Assembly: GCA_905221605.1 (NCBI GenBank)
Contig: CAJNDS010002523.1
Span: 342,501-406,500, forward strand
Direction of reading: 5' to 3'
Length of the DNA stretch: 64,000 bases
From: Symbiodinium natans
Taxonomy: Eukaryota > Sar > Dinophyceae > Suessiales > Symbiodiniaceae
In this document: positions 21,301-29,530 of the stretch, one piece after another
How positions within the stretch are numbered: position 1 is the first letter of the stretch
Layout of the letters: the number at the start of each line of letters is the position of its first letter
Program-made: the position numbers and the translations under genes
Notes under the pieces: generated by a model
Seen by the model: only the letters and a program-made list of their open reading frames with translations
Told to the model about the DNA's origin: nothing
The model's database searches: none

Positions 21301-22056
21301 AGGACTAAGTCCAACCAGAATATGCTTTCTCAACTCATTCGGCAATCCTTTCAGCACCGTGCCGATCTTGAGGTTCTCATCATACCTCGCTCCTGAAACT
21401 TTCTCGTATTCACCCACCAGCTTCTCGTAGGTGAGCAGGTAGTCCAGGATGGAAGTTCCCTTGGTCATCGCTGGGAAACTAACGAGGGCCTGAGCCATTG
21501 CCAGTCCTCTTGTTCTGCTCGACGGCTCCAACTCCTGAAACAACTTCTTCCACACACTGTAGCCATCCTGACTTCCTTCAGACTTCAACAACTTCAGAGG
21601 ACGATTCCTCAGATATGAAGCCAAAATCGCATAGAGCTTGATGCTCCTCTCTTTCTCTTCTTGCGAATACAGAGCCGGATTCAAAGGTCCTGACTCTACC
21701 CTAACCAACTCTTCGGCATACTTAGGATCTACAAATCCTACAAACACCCTGAAGCTAAAACTCCAGTCTGGCCATTGTGAAACTTCTTCCTCTAAATTCT
21801 TTGGAGCAAACACTTCTGGACTCTTTACCAGCTTTGCTGCTGAGTCATAACTCCTCTGGCCTGATCCTGCAGATCCTGCAGCTCCAGCCAAAGCATTGGC
21901 TGCTGCGGCCAAACTTCCCATCACTTCTTGAAACGATGCTCCCCCGAGACCTGGGGGCAATCCTCCTCCAGCTGGCCTAGCCATTGGAGTATCGCTTGGA
22001 GTGTCTCCTCCATGCTCTTGAGCTCCTGCTCCAGCAGGATCTCCTTCTTGCATCAC
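15361..22056 (-). CDS. Gag-Pol polyprotein of element 1
   Basis: This 2,231-codon frame encodes a self-contained copia replication machine. Gag: residues 1-395, with a long Lys/Gly-rich stretch (about 305-375) and a zinc knuckle CYICGKPGHRATDC (381-394). Protease: LDSGADCHVL with the catalytic Asp at 542. Integrase: zinc-binding H935, H939, C946, C949, and catalytic D974, D1042, E1081. RT: about 1500-1760, with the active site THVDDLEVF (D1642, D1643); His replaces the usual Tyr of YVDD. RNase H: VTDADWATD with D1840, and ALSSCESELVA. After RNase H, residues about 2026-2050 (FYMFTGIMVMMLLFMVC) form a hydrophobic membrane-like helix, then a Glu/Lys-rich tail. Typical copia polyproteins are 1,300-1,500 residues, so this one is enlarged. 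No internal stop: likely functional. Confidence 0.93.
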   Translation of the reverse strand: MMQEGDPAGAGAQEHGGDTPSDTPMARPAGGGLPPGLGGASFQEVMGSLAAAANALAGAAGSAGSGQRSYDSAAKLVKSPEVFAPKNLEEEVSQWPDWSFSFRVFVGFVDPKYAEELVRVESGPLNPALYSQEEKERSIKLYAILASYLRNRPLKLLKSEGSQDGYSVWKKLFQELEPSSRTRGLAMAQALVSFPAMTKGTSILDYLLTYEKLVGEYEKVSGARYDENLKIGTVLKGLPNELRKHILVGLSPTTSYTDIRRKLLEYERSTQSWNAENILQSFSMEGPTKHTPYNGPQVMEVDRVKGGYKGDKGKYGKERNKGKGKGEKGGKSFGKGRFTNKGKGKGKWDTGKESKGKGKDRNKGVRAVEGGYGSTKFQGSCYICGKPGHRATDCWQKGDKGKGGKGKVRYVEEEETQGQGDRSSGSNARANNDESGQVRVITASAARMVRRVEEVEDQDEELDLNEVSGRMNELEVRRLEEFDLTLGDEESDEGEIDTHDELMEWYDSKQTGEEVGEVRTLQDEKTVKNVCKEVESCEVVLDSGADCHVLPMDWAEEVGEPSTFEYRLKDAQGRVIPTLPVRQQVKFVFWKESGKKLVITDTAVCGNVTQPLFSIGKMWKLGWGTVSEDGKLWLKKGTVRVPLHFKRNSSMAIMSISRVVTEEMKVQPVRLEENLKRELQHNEIGDSWFVLEDGTPARFDWDVTRTFDPTGHFPNHMYDGEGSEGDYFPYRTTLLGKLERKGGAVSPLNEVDWNSLEFFECSEEWKDRENVSLGRAPNERFEVMITLLEKEIKEPNAYGSFEGLKEREKEFGGENQPMETGETTEAVVPRQEEKKEHRSKGIPVLPEDETEVMLIGPLRITPTSELKEMKEACKYLYLSKNGSKGVLWQRLKKEVATNKLKATVQISEDIRKEFERDPIPEALPALPSQEEIEKHELTHLPRASWCEACQAAKSREDNFDESTEKPQRPVFSLDFMFTGTQGEEGEKDPLAIQLVGVDSETKFLLAVAVPTKGGDAVINHAVAEVTRVLALLGYSDVVLRTDTEPAMLAIRKGVQAVRARHDLKTELQDSAPGEHQGLTVERYIQTVRKLAKTLLATVEQRSGTKIGSDVPLYSWAFRHAAWLQNRYHVGRDGRTAFEATVDRTYKGKLAPFGSAIIAKALPKAQEKGEPWEKGVFLGKDYASNLNLVGTSRGVIKARTMRRCADAYQPELLQIAVGAPWDHQLKTLRQRKRRVLPLEEPELPPLEAPREGKEKESEARPQSSSGGKQSSKSSSSNSPPGSDPMSEGGIGSAGEESDEDPGEVKGKRKAEEELFPDETSLETLRQEAMKRDTREALEDAEESPKKGPKLDEGTGEVEERSGKAPKVGEASGSSSRVSAEVVHYHIRRFEKSEEPEEHGDELLDLEETKMFLEETKEWQEKWSEKTEESSEDLRMTWSHEYDDGPPKLDREDLEKVDAKSERTEIERLLEMKVLTEAVLDEKGEPVPTPEGKAPKQLSTKYVLDWRHRQGQWKRRARLVAREYRWLTDYDLTALYSPTSISSSIKLLSALCASSPGYEMISIDISDAYLQVPQKEYTVVSLGGKWYKLEFTLPGQRTGSSDWFEHLRKILEEEKMTSDIGLPSFFYKLPSGSEGGTLMSTHVDDLEVFGKPEENNAVVSLLLKHKLKIKLEGPVKVGEGKCTFLKRTFLGIPGGIEIRMDGKYLERLEELLGLGKAHPKKLPFPTDYGRSMKDETPLNAEEHHLYRSCVGILLYMTPERPDLGFATKWLSGKLATPTRGDLAVLRHVAKYVKATSHYVIEHMESHPGKSFLERNEIEEEMRFDEKSGDVFTAKSLIEVVTDADWATDRETRQSTSCALIFVNGNLVHFHARKQKATALSSCESELVAAVGGLSEGVFLQNLLERVLKIKPEMRIHMDSSSARAILMKKGFGRTRHVDAGLLWVQQLTGRGLKVKAIKGTENPSDVGTKALTRSLVVKCLEKMGVRTGEESREPKGASEFKIPKKYLRRIVMMLMVQGSEGLKSEKKELSFGFYMFTGIMVMMLLFMVCSPVLGEYAREKLCVSAAVFSSSKREGQVEKKKREKEKMEAQPSALEATEEAAVKAHEAALKEMIMNARSLEAVELLNKALKLCRSGPRENLVLLGEKVKELDEKYGVKEKPGSSAGSEEKEVEKRKVELLELQEAAKKRRKGIFDKKEEKQPEEKESLEEESDEESQEKSEEKQRGVPREERWR

Positions 22057-22217
22057 ACTTTTCTTCTCTTTCTCACTTCCAGGCTCCTCTCAGCCTCGCT
22101 TACAGTCTCCCTTAAGGAGCTCGCTTGGCAGCTGGCCCAAGGCTCTTTTGGACTTCAGTCCTCGCTCCTCCAGAGCGCTTTCTTGGGCTCACTTTGAACC
22201 AAAGGTCTAGGCCTTCA

Positions 22218-22229
22218 GCTCCGCTACCA
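22218..22229 (-). other. Primer binding site of element 1
   Basis: TGGTAGCGGAGC starts directly after the 5' LTR on the minus strand. Plant copia elements use TGGTATCAGAGC, complementary to initiator tRNA-Met; this variant probably pairs with the equivalent host tRNA. The leader from here to the Gag start is about 160 bp. Confidence 0.85.
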
Positions 22230-22396
22230 TAAAACGATTTAGGGTTCGTTCCAGACCCTTGAACTTGAAACCACTAGCGGGCACTTTTGCTGGGACTCGG
22301 TCTGTTCAGCAGTCCCTTGAGCCTTGTTGGCAGCAGTGAAACGACAAGGAAAATTACTTCTACAGGGGGGCACATGGCTAACCGAAAAGTTTGTTA
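22230..22396 (-). repeat. 5' LTR of element 1 (167 bp)
   Basis: Identical to the 3' LTR at 13767-13933. It should hold the promoter, but no TATA-like box can be pointed to. The spliced-leader-like GGCTCAAG is at 22316-22323. Confidence 0.93.
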
Positions 22397-22401
22397 CGGT
22401 C
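22397..22401. repeat. Target site duplication, right (CGGTC)
   Basis: Matches 13762-13766. Confidence 0.9.
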
Positions 22402-22760
22402 GCAGACATGTTCTGTCCTTGCTGCAGCTTCGAAGCAACTCCAGGTTCCCACTTGGCCAAACTTTGCAAAAGCAGATTCACTGACCGTGCTGCGGTGCTG
22501 GCAAACGGTCCTGTTGGATCTTATCCTTTACACCTTGCAGAGTCGAAGCTCGTTCACGCAGGCCTTATCTTGCAGCGCCAACCATAAACTCAGCGTCTCC
22601 AAGAAACCATGCCAAGCCTTGATTCTTGCATTCTGTCTCCACTCATCTCTTGATGGGCTGTGACAGGCAGCTGTGGCAGGTGTTTTCTGCACGGTTGGAC
22701 GCCGTTCCACCGCTTCCAGCCGGCTTTGGCCCTAAACTGCTTGCCAATGCTGTTCCCAAA
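22402..22760 (-). pseudogene. Old gag relic, 5' half
   Basis: Minus-strand frames read KAWHGFLETLSLWLALQDKA and QSLAKWEPGVASKLQQGQN, matching the Gag of the second copia element (ETWHGYVETLSSWLALQDES and QALAKWERGLELLRSCSKRQ). The next Gag segment is found at 13760 and below, so element 1 split this relic. Frames are disrupted. Confidence 0.75.
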
Positions 22761-23000
22761 GTTGCAAACAGGTTACAAGGCCATGGTAAATGGCTTGGTG
22801 TGGAAACCTGTGTTCTAACCCAGGTTGGAGCAGGCGTCAAGGCACCAGAGGAACTGCAACCAACTTCTTGGAGGCACAGAACAGGCTCTAAAGGTCCAAG
22901 TGAAACCGTAAAGCGGAAGTTCCACCAGTGCAAGGCGAGGTGGGCCACAACAAAGGCGAACTGCCGGAGGCGGCTGTGCAGCAGCGGTAAGTAACGCCTT
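22761..23000. other. Unassigned stretch
   Basis: A plus-strand open frame crosses this interval but shows no recognisable motif. Nothing else is supported. Confidence 0.4.
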
Positions 23001-23445
23001 TGTTCAGAAACAGCTTCCAAAAGCTTCCTCTGTCAACATTGCAAGTGTGGCTAGAAACTTCCGCAAAGAGAATCAAGCCCGCCGATAGGCGCACACATGG
23101 ATGTGGACTGCCTGCTGAATCCAGGAAATTGGTACCCGCAGAACCGATACTGAAGAAAGGAAAGAAAGACCTTCTTAAGAAGCGGTCTGCCCGGCATCTG
23201 TTATCAGGGACTCCGTTCAAGCGTATTATAGAACAGTTGAGGGTGCAAGTATGGCGAGCAAGAGCTTTGAGACCCCAGCTGCGGGACGATGGAAAAGCTT
23301 AGCTTTAATTGCGTTTTCTCTTTTCTTGCTTGGTTTTGTAACTAAGATCGGAAGAGCTATTCGCTCTAGGGGTGCTGTGTGCGATTGCTTCCGCCGCAAA
23401 GGTGGAGGGAAAGATAGAGTAGAGGAACGGGCTTCCGGGCCTTGA
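23000..23445 (+). pseudogene. Retroelement relic with membrane segment
   Basis: EPILKKGKKDLLKKRSARHL and SGTPFKRIIEQLR (about 23140-23250) resemble the post-protease part of the ORF at 35498-39859 (RSILKKGGKSLHKV, ALSSTPFSFLLRGF). The overlapping frame from 23251 encodes WKSLALIAFSLFLLGFVTKI, a hydrophobic helix, followed by basic residues. Membrane-like helices also occur at the corresponding place in the second copia element. This is a plus-strand fragment, unlike the gag relic just to its left, so the region is rearranged. Confidence 0.45.
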
Positions 23446-23523
23446 AGATTAGGAAGAGCTAAGAAATTCCAGAAGAAACCTGAATTTTCTAAAACCCAAG
23501 GCGCTCAAAAGGTTCTTAAGAAC

Positions 23524-24072
23524 GTGCTTGGCATGGGGCTTGTTATTTCCGTAGCCATTTTGCTTTTTCTCAGGAACAGCGCGACGCTTGCCCTCTTTTG
23601 TAAGGGATCTTCTTTCGCGGCTGCCCTGATGGAAGGCCTTTACCGATGGATGCCCAGGACTCCAGGCCTCCGAAGATCAGGCCCAGAAGGTTACCGCCGG
23701 CTGCCGTTTCTCTGCTCCAACACTTCCGGCGGTGGAGGATCAGGAAGTTTCAGTGCCTGCAGAAGCCCAGGCGGAGACATCACCGACCTCGTTGTTCACG
23801 GCACCGACCGCGGCTTTGCTAGCTGCTCGGGAGTCGAAACTTCCAGAGCCGCAGTCCACGGTCTTGGGGGAAGTGGCTTCGGAGGGTCCGTTGCTACATG
23901 TACGAAAGAGGGACCCCTCGGAGGAGAGCCGGCCCGAAGATCGAAGCTGCTGGAAGTGGGGACACCTACAGCGTGGCCCATTGGCAAAGAATGCTTCGGA
24001 ATCCGAAGATCAAGTACTTCCTAAACTTCCAAGAGGGTCTCCGAAGGGACCTAAGCGAGCTCGGGGTGTTGG
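23524..24072 (+). pseudogene. Unrecognised Gag-side relic
   Basis: Two overlapping plus-strand frames (23524-24024, 23732-24457). The first begins with a hydrophobic helix (MGLVISVAILLFLRN). The second is Ser/Pro/Glu-rich. Neither matches a named family, but the second leads into the protease relic at 24310. A 15-base match to the start of the dinoflagellate spliced leader lies at 23548-23562. Confidence 0.3.
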
Positions 24073-24591
24073 TTGTCGTCGGGGGCAAGATGGTCTTTAT
24101 CCCCTAGTACCAAGAGAGGGCGGAGGACATTTGGAGACTATGAGTCGGGTCATGAACGCCACTTATGTGGAGAATCTGTCGGGATTGATGGAGAGCCCAG
24201 TTGTTGTAGGGAGACGAATCCCAACCTTGACCCTCAATGGAGGAATGGAAGGGCGGACTGTGGAGTCGGTTCGTCGGATACCATGTTGTTGTCGAAGCAG
24301 GGAGAAGGCCGAGGAGTATGCGTTCTACATGTGGCCAGGGTTTCAGACACCAATGAGTGTTCTGGAATGGGCATGTTGGACTCGGGGGCATCACATCCTC
24401 TCCGATCACTTCGTCCTGGCGAAGAGCTTCCCCAGCAAAAGGTGTTGTTGTCTTTAGCTGTTGGATCTAGGGAGATGTGTGTTACCAAAGGCGGAACCCT
24501 GGTAAGTAGATCCACTTGTGCCAATTGGCAGAGCACACTTGCCATGCCACACCAAGCCAAGAACAAACCATTGAGGAATTTGAGCTTTTGA
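24073..24591 (+). pseudogene. Retropepsin-like aspartic protease relic
   Basis: The frame contains GMGMLDSGASHPLRSL (about 24367-24414), the Asp-Ser-Gly-Ala core of a retroviral-type protease. It is followed by a VLLSLAVGSREMCVTKGGTL stretch typical of the flap side in this family. The corresponding protease on the other strand (near 26110) reads LVDTAATHLA. A GTAAGT donor-like site follows directly at 24502. The upstream Gag cannot be followed in one frame, so this is a fragment. Confidence 0.6.
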
Positions 24592-24800
24592 TTGGGAATT
24601 TCGGTTCAGGGTACTTTGAGGAATCTCAAGACTTCCGGCGTTTTCGGGGTGACAATCTAGAGGATGTTTACTCAAACGATCAACTTGCCATGCCAACACA
24701 GAGCATGCCAGTCCAACTTTTTTGCTCTCGACAGGGTGCTTTGGAAGAAAGCGTAATCCCAGTACCTCAGGCACCGCTACACCTCTCTCCATCCAACTCT

Positions 24801-25929
24801 TCAGGGTGGAGCCAACGAGAATTGGCGCTCCTGGTCCGTCTGCCCCAGACCTCCTTGCTTGGGCGGAAGTCGTTTTGGGCCAAGCTCCGTGTTTGGAGTC
24901 TCCACAGGCGCCACTGAACTTCCCGACGCGGAGGCCATGACCTTTCCAAGTGGTGGAGGTCTCGGTAGCCGCAGATGGGGTGGTACTACCGGCGGGGGCG
25001 CCACATTCAGAAGCGACCAGACATCCCCAATCGTCCCCACAGTCGATGCAGGAGAGGGAGGCTCGACTCCCGTATCTGCTTCCACCGCCTATCTGCTTCC
25101 ACCGCCGGAACTGCAGGTGTAGAGACTTTCACCTGTGTAGCTGGAGAGGCCTTGACACGAACAGGTGGATTCCGAGGAGGGCACATTGGTTCCGGGGGAG
25201 GCCTCGAACCACGCTCCACGGCGTAGATCTGGGCCAGGCGGGACTCGTCGAGGACTCCCTGCTTGACCTTTACCCGCTTGATCGCCTCCGCGAAAAACAC
25301 GGTGTCCGGTTCCTCCAAGGTCGAGGTCGAAGAGGAACTCTCGGTCTCCTCTTCTCGGACCTTTGAAGATTCCTCCCTAAGGCGGATGTAGAGGCTGTAG
25401 CCGCTTTCGCCGCGGCCTTTGTCTTCGCACCGGCTCTCCGAATGGAACGCTCTTCCTGGGATACAAGAAAGATCTCGGCGTAAAAGTCGGCGGCATTTTC
25501 GAGCTCCTTCCAACAGAGCCAAGAGTCCCTTGCAAGAATGCTCTCCGGCAATTCCACCTGAATACCTCCACGAGCCCGGGTCTCCACGGCATCCCCTTCC
25601 TTCGCGTTTTCCCACTCCTTGACCGTGGAAAGCATATATCGAAGGCCAAGGGAATATCCTTGTTGAAGACGGTAAATCGTCGCAAAGTTCGCCTCCTGCT
25701 GCTCGGTCGTCTCCACCGTATCGCAGACATACACCGTGTCTCCGACCGATTCTTCTCCAGACACAGGGGTTTCCGGATAAAAACTGCTCGACCGAATGGC
25801 ACACTGCCTTTCAGCATGCAACGCCATCTTTTCAGCTGTCTTGTAATCCATAATCAAGCAGCCGTTTTCAAACCATAAGAGCTGGTCCAGCGAAGATTTT
25901 AGCCCCAGGCCCCATCTGACACATTCCAT
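24801..25929 (-). pseudogene. Proline-rich linker relic, related to the second element's ORF1
   Basis: Minus-strand frames read WLCWKELENAADFYAEIF, EERSIRRAGAKTKAAAKAA and then EPPSPAST with Pro-rich surroundings. The order mirrors the last third of the ORF at 35498-39859 (RVAWGELTTSLRLRTDAAL, KEASNARRAARDSRRR, EPPSPAST). No catalytic motif is known here. The segment lies downstream of a different protease/Gag (next entry), indicating exchange of modules between element families. Frames shift near 25270 and 25085. Confidence 0.5.
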
Positions 25930-26671
25930 TGATCACGGTGAGGTTCGCCCCAAACTCTAAAACCAACCAGAGGGGAATAATCTGGGGCCCATTGTCCTCC
26001 CTAATCAATGTCCCTTTCTCTGTGATCCTCATAGCCACACCACCAAGCGCGCTTTGCACTTTAACAGTAGTGTCCGGCAAACATTCCCAGGGAAAAAGCG
26101 TCCGCGCAAGATGCGTAGCAGCTGTATCCACCAACGCCACTCTCCTTCCATGCTGAAAAACCCCAGGACCACATAACATCCGAATACTGGGATCCCCGCT
26201 TGATGCTGACTGCGCTGATGACAGTTTCATAGATTTCAGCACCTCTAACGCTTCAGCAATGACCTGATTGGGTGTTGATGGTGATGAGGGACTTGCAGAA
26301 CCTCTCTCCGATCCCACATTAACCGTCTCATCTCCTCCTTCAGCCACTTCTGCCTTTTTGGCATTTCCCCATTTCGCACCTTTGCCGCCCTTTCCCCCTT
26401 TGGGAGAATTCCCTTTGGGTTTATTCCTTTCTAAATTCGGGTCTGCATTGAGACCGGCACCATCCTTGTATGGGCACTGCGGCTGTAAATGGCCAACGGC
26501 CCCACATTCAAAACATCTTCCGCGCTCCAGGGAGTCCTTGTCGTGGCGAAACTTGCAGCGTGAACCAAACTTGCAGCCTGCGTCACATCCACCAGAAAGG
26601 ACGTTCACCGTCATTACTGTACCTTTTCCCTTTCCCTTTGCCTTTGTCACCCTCCTCTGTGTCGTCACCAT
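25868..26671 (-). pseudogene. Gag C-terminus and protease relic with CCCH and CCHC zinc fingers
   Basis: The 267-codon frame contains CDAGCKFGSRCKFRH (CCCH-type finger), then CFECGAVGHLQPQC, an exact CCHC knuckle, then a Lys/Gly-rich linker, then VALVDTAATHLARTLFPWE with Asp-Thr-Ala at the protease active site. A CCCH finger next to a CCHC knuckle is a Gag arrangement I associate with dinoflagellate LTR elements. The protease core varies from the usual DSGA/DTGA. It continues a Gag read from 28427 to 26761 on the same strand, after a stop and a frame change. Confidence 0.65.
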
Positions 26672-26760
26672 TTCCCTTTTGGGCTTTGTTCAATCTTGCC
26701 CTTTTCTTGGCGTCCGAGTCCTGCTTCACCTCCTGATCACCAGCGCTATGCAATAGCAGT

Positions 26761-28427
26761 TCAAACTCCTGCTTGTAGCGTCTCGGCTAGTTGTGTCGCA
26801 GTTTCAGAGGTCGGAGAGTAGTCCACCCCCAATTTCTCCCGAAAGGTTGCCACTCTAAAATGAACCGTAGGGTGTTTTGCCAGCAAAGTTGACGATAATA
26901 CATCCAATCCCTTGATAAGCTGGGTAGCGTCAGGTTCAGATGCTCTGAGCTCCCTTAACCGGGATCGCCACTGCGCCCATTGTCGCACCCCCTTTATTGC
27001 CTCAGAAACCGAGGTAGCCGAGGACGGTTGCACCAAGAAGTTCAACATTGTACTGCGCTCGCGAGCTCCGCCTGGCAGGTAAACCGTCAGTAATTTGTAA
27101 AATATCATCGTAGACCCCAGCATTCGAGTGGAAACGATCTCAGTTTTAACCTCTCCGGGATCGCCTGCAACAGCAGGGACACCGCCCGCTGCTCCAACAA
27201 TACGTGCGCAGTTTGAACCACATTGAGCCCTTCCAGCTCAGCCTTGATGCCCAACCTTTCCAGCGGGGAGACACTCAACCACTTGGCATACGCCTGATAC
27301 GCCCTTGAATAGACGCATTGCCACCACACTCTACCTGTGTCCGTCAGCGAGGACAACATTGGTTCGATCATTGCGATCCAATCTCCTAACGCCGTAGGGT
27401 TACTTGGAGTGTATTCTGCCAAAGTAGGCAGACTCATCACATGCTTCCCTAGAGCCTCTGGACGTTCCATCCCAGAATTATCTCCAGTTGGTGGCGTTGA
27501 CCGAGGAACAACTGCCCCTTGGGGTAGACTCACACCACCAGTAGGCTTTGGCAGAGACCCATATCCCGCACCAGACGTAGGCACTGTAAGTGGAATCTTT
27601 TCCAATTCCAATTTTCCAGCAGCCATTTTCCACCGATACGGAACACCCTCCACCATTGTGTATCCACCTGAACCTGCAGCATCCACATGTGACGACGCCT
27701 CCCGAGAAGAAACAAAGCCGGGTGGATTCGTTTGATGAACCACAGCACCATCACTTCCTGCCGGTAGGGGAACAACTGGAACCTGTGTCAGACCTGGCGC
27801 ACCTCCCATATATCCATGGCCGGTAGAGCTCCCTGGAGGATGGTTCAGCGGCGGTAACCTTGAGGGTTTCTTCCCTTCAGGGAAATGCAACATTGGCGCT
27901 TCTTTTTCCACCTCCACCTTGACATCCTCTGGCATCGGTTGAAGGTTGCAACCTCTTGGGAGATCATAACCCTCAATAGGCAGCCACGTCCCATCTGGTA
28001 ACACAGTCCAAAAACTCCCCAACCCATCAGTGTAGACTACCTGTCCAGGCAGAAACTGCTTCTCTGGACTGACACCTGGTGGATATACAGCGTTCGCGTC
28101 TACTACCCTGGCGCTTCGTGCATGGGACAGCAGAGGTATAACTCTTCTCCTCCAGGACGAAGGGGAAGGGCTTCGAAGGCTTCGAAGGTGAGGACGAAGG
28201 CTTTGAGAGAGGGTGAGGACAAAGGGGGGGGGGGGGGGGGCTTCGAAGGCTTCGAAGGCTGAGGACGAAAGAGGCTTCGAAGGCTTCGAAGGTGAGGACG
28301 AAGGAGACTTCGAAGGCTTGGAAGGAGAGATGGGGGCATCTCCGAGTCTCACTTCTCTGAGTTTCGAAGAATGAGATCCAAAAATGAAATCCAAAAAAGA
28401 TTCGGGGGAAATTGAACAATTCTCCAC
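26761..28427 (-). pseudogene. Gag relic (third family)
   Basis: Two minus-strand frames join near 27115. The first 440 codons hold a Ser/Pro-rich N-terminus encoded by the GGCTTCGAA repeats, then LPTLAEYTPSNPTALGDWIA, a capsid-like helical region, and AHVLLEQRAVSLLLQAIPER. The second (27123-26761) continues with YLPGGARERSTMLNFLV and further helices. The pattern (Trp-rich helical core before zinc fingers) is that of an LTR-element Gag. A stop at 26761 separates it from the zinc-finger part. It is a dead copy. Confidence 0.55.
28160..28330. repeat. GGCTTCGAA tandem repeat with a 17-G run
   Basis: Repeated GGCTTCGAAGG and GAGGACGAAGG phrases surround an uninterrupted run of 17 G at 28224-28240. 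It encodes the low-complexity N-terminus of the minus-strand Gag relic, so the first 90 residues of that frame are not informative. Confidence 0.75.
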
Positions 28428-28440
28428 TCTTCTCTTCTAC
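28340..28440 (+). repeat. Single copy of the TTTCGAAGAATGAAATCC repeat
   Basis: Contains CACTTCTCTGAGTTTCGAAG, AATGAAATCC and AAGATTCGGGGG, as in the three tandem copies at 30005-30300. Confidence 0.55.
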
Positions 28441-29130
28441 AGGCTTCGAAGGATAACAAGAAACTGAGAGGGGTGGAATAGAGAAAATTCGGCTTCCTGT
28501 GGGTTCGGAGATTTTTGCACTTGTTTGGTGCGTTGTTCTGAACCTGGACTGTCATCGGAGGCCAATGATGCCGAAGAAAATCGTGGTGATAGCGGTGAAG
28601 AAAGCTCCTGAGGCGCAAGCACTGACGGATGGGAGAGAATTGCGCGAATGCAACCAATCGCTCAGATTGAAGGTGAAATGGTTCAAGGTGCAGCGAATTC
28701 CCTTCTAGAGCGAGCGGGCTCATGAGGAAACAAGACTGAGGCAATCAAGGCCGGCAAGTCTTCCCGCAAGCGGAGGGGATAGAAGTGGTGAAAATACGAG
28801 GACCACCGTCGCTGCCAGATCTTCGGGATCGAGAACCTGTACAAGCTGAGAGGATCGTCAGGTTTGATGGGTCAAATGGAAAGAGGTGACATTGGAGAGA
28901 CACGAGCAGAAGAGGTAATTCCGGACACTAAGAAGTTTCTGGCGTACCAAGGAGCTGGGAAGCAGGTTGCATAGAGTGGGCTCATAACCTACGGGAGGCA
29001 ACCGAAGGGGGACAAAGAACCAAACAGTCAACCCCAACCGAGGCCCTGAATTTTACCCTAGACCAACCACAGAGAAAACCCAAGCCAAGAACCAACGCAC
29101 ACACAACCTTTTCTTGTCTTGGGAGAATGG
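28441..29130. other. No recognisable gene
   Basis: Short open frames on both strands (for example 28499-28708 plus) have no family motifs. Nothing else is seen. Confidence 0.4.
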
Positions 29131-29139
29131 CCCCCCCCC

Positions 29140-29520
29140 CTTTGGGCAGAGGGGGGCTTAAGCCCCCCTTTAGCCCCCCTTTAGCCCCCCTTTAAGCCCC
29201 CCTTAAGCCCCCCCTTCAAAGGGGTCCCTGCAAAGGGGGTCCGGGGGGAAGCCCTTAAGCCCCCCCTTAAACCCCCCTTAAGCCCCCCCTTAAGCCCCCC
29301 CTCAAGCCCCCCCTTAAGCCACCCCTTAAGCCCTCCCTTAAGCCCCCCCTTCAAGCCCCCTTTAAGCCCCTTGAAGCCCCCTTTAAGCCCCCTTACGCCC
29401 CTCGTAAAAACCCCCTTTAAGCCCCCCTTTAAAGCCCCCTTGGAGCCCCCCTTTAAGCCCACCCGTTTTAAGGGGCTTCAAGCCCCCCTTGAAGCCCCTT
29501 TTTTTAAGCCCCCTTAAAGC
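29140..29520. repeat. TTAAGCCCCCC tandem repeat (G-rich on minus strand)
   Basis: About 30 imperfect units of 10-13 bp built from AAGCCCCCCTT. A minus-strand frame through it reads monotonous GLKGG units and should not be taken as a gene. The G-rich strand has many closely spaced G-runs that could form quadruplexes. Confidence 0.85.
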
Positions 29521-29530
29521 CCCCCCTGAA

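Larger units (their letters stand above)
13767..22396 (-). mobile_element. Intact Ty1/copia LTR retrotransposon (element 1)
   Basis: The element is 8,630 bp, minus strand, bounded by identical 167-bp LTRs and a 5-bp target duplication. It has a primer site next to the 5' LTR, a polypurine tract next to the 3' LTR, and a 2,231-codon Gag-Pol in the copia order (Gag, protease, integrase, RT, RNase H), followed by a coiled-coil ORF. It sits inside the gag of an older relic, which resumes on both sides. Identical LTRs and the long open frame point to a very recent insertion. LTR termini read TAAC...TTTTA rather than TG...CA. Confidence 0.93.

Noticed and set aside
29181-29462. 93-codon GLKGG-repeat protein
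   Set aside because: Direct consequence of an 11-12 bp G-rich minisatellite; no start context or flanking coding sequence.
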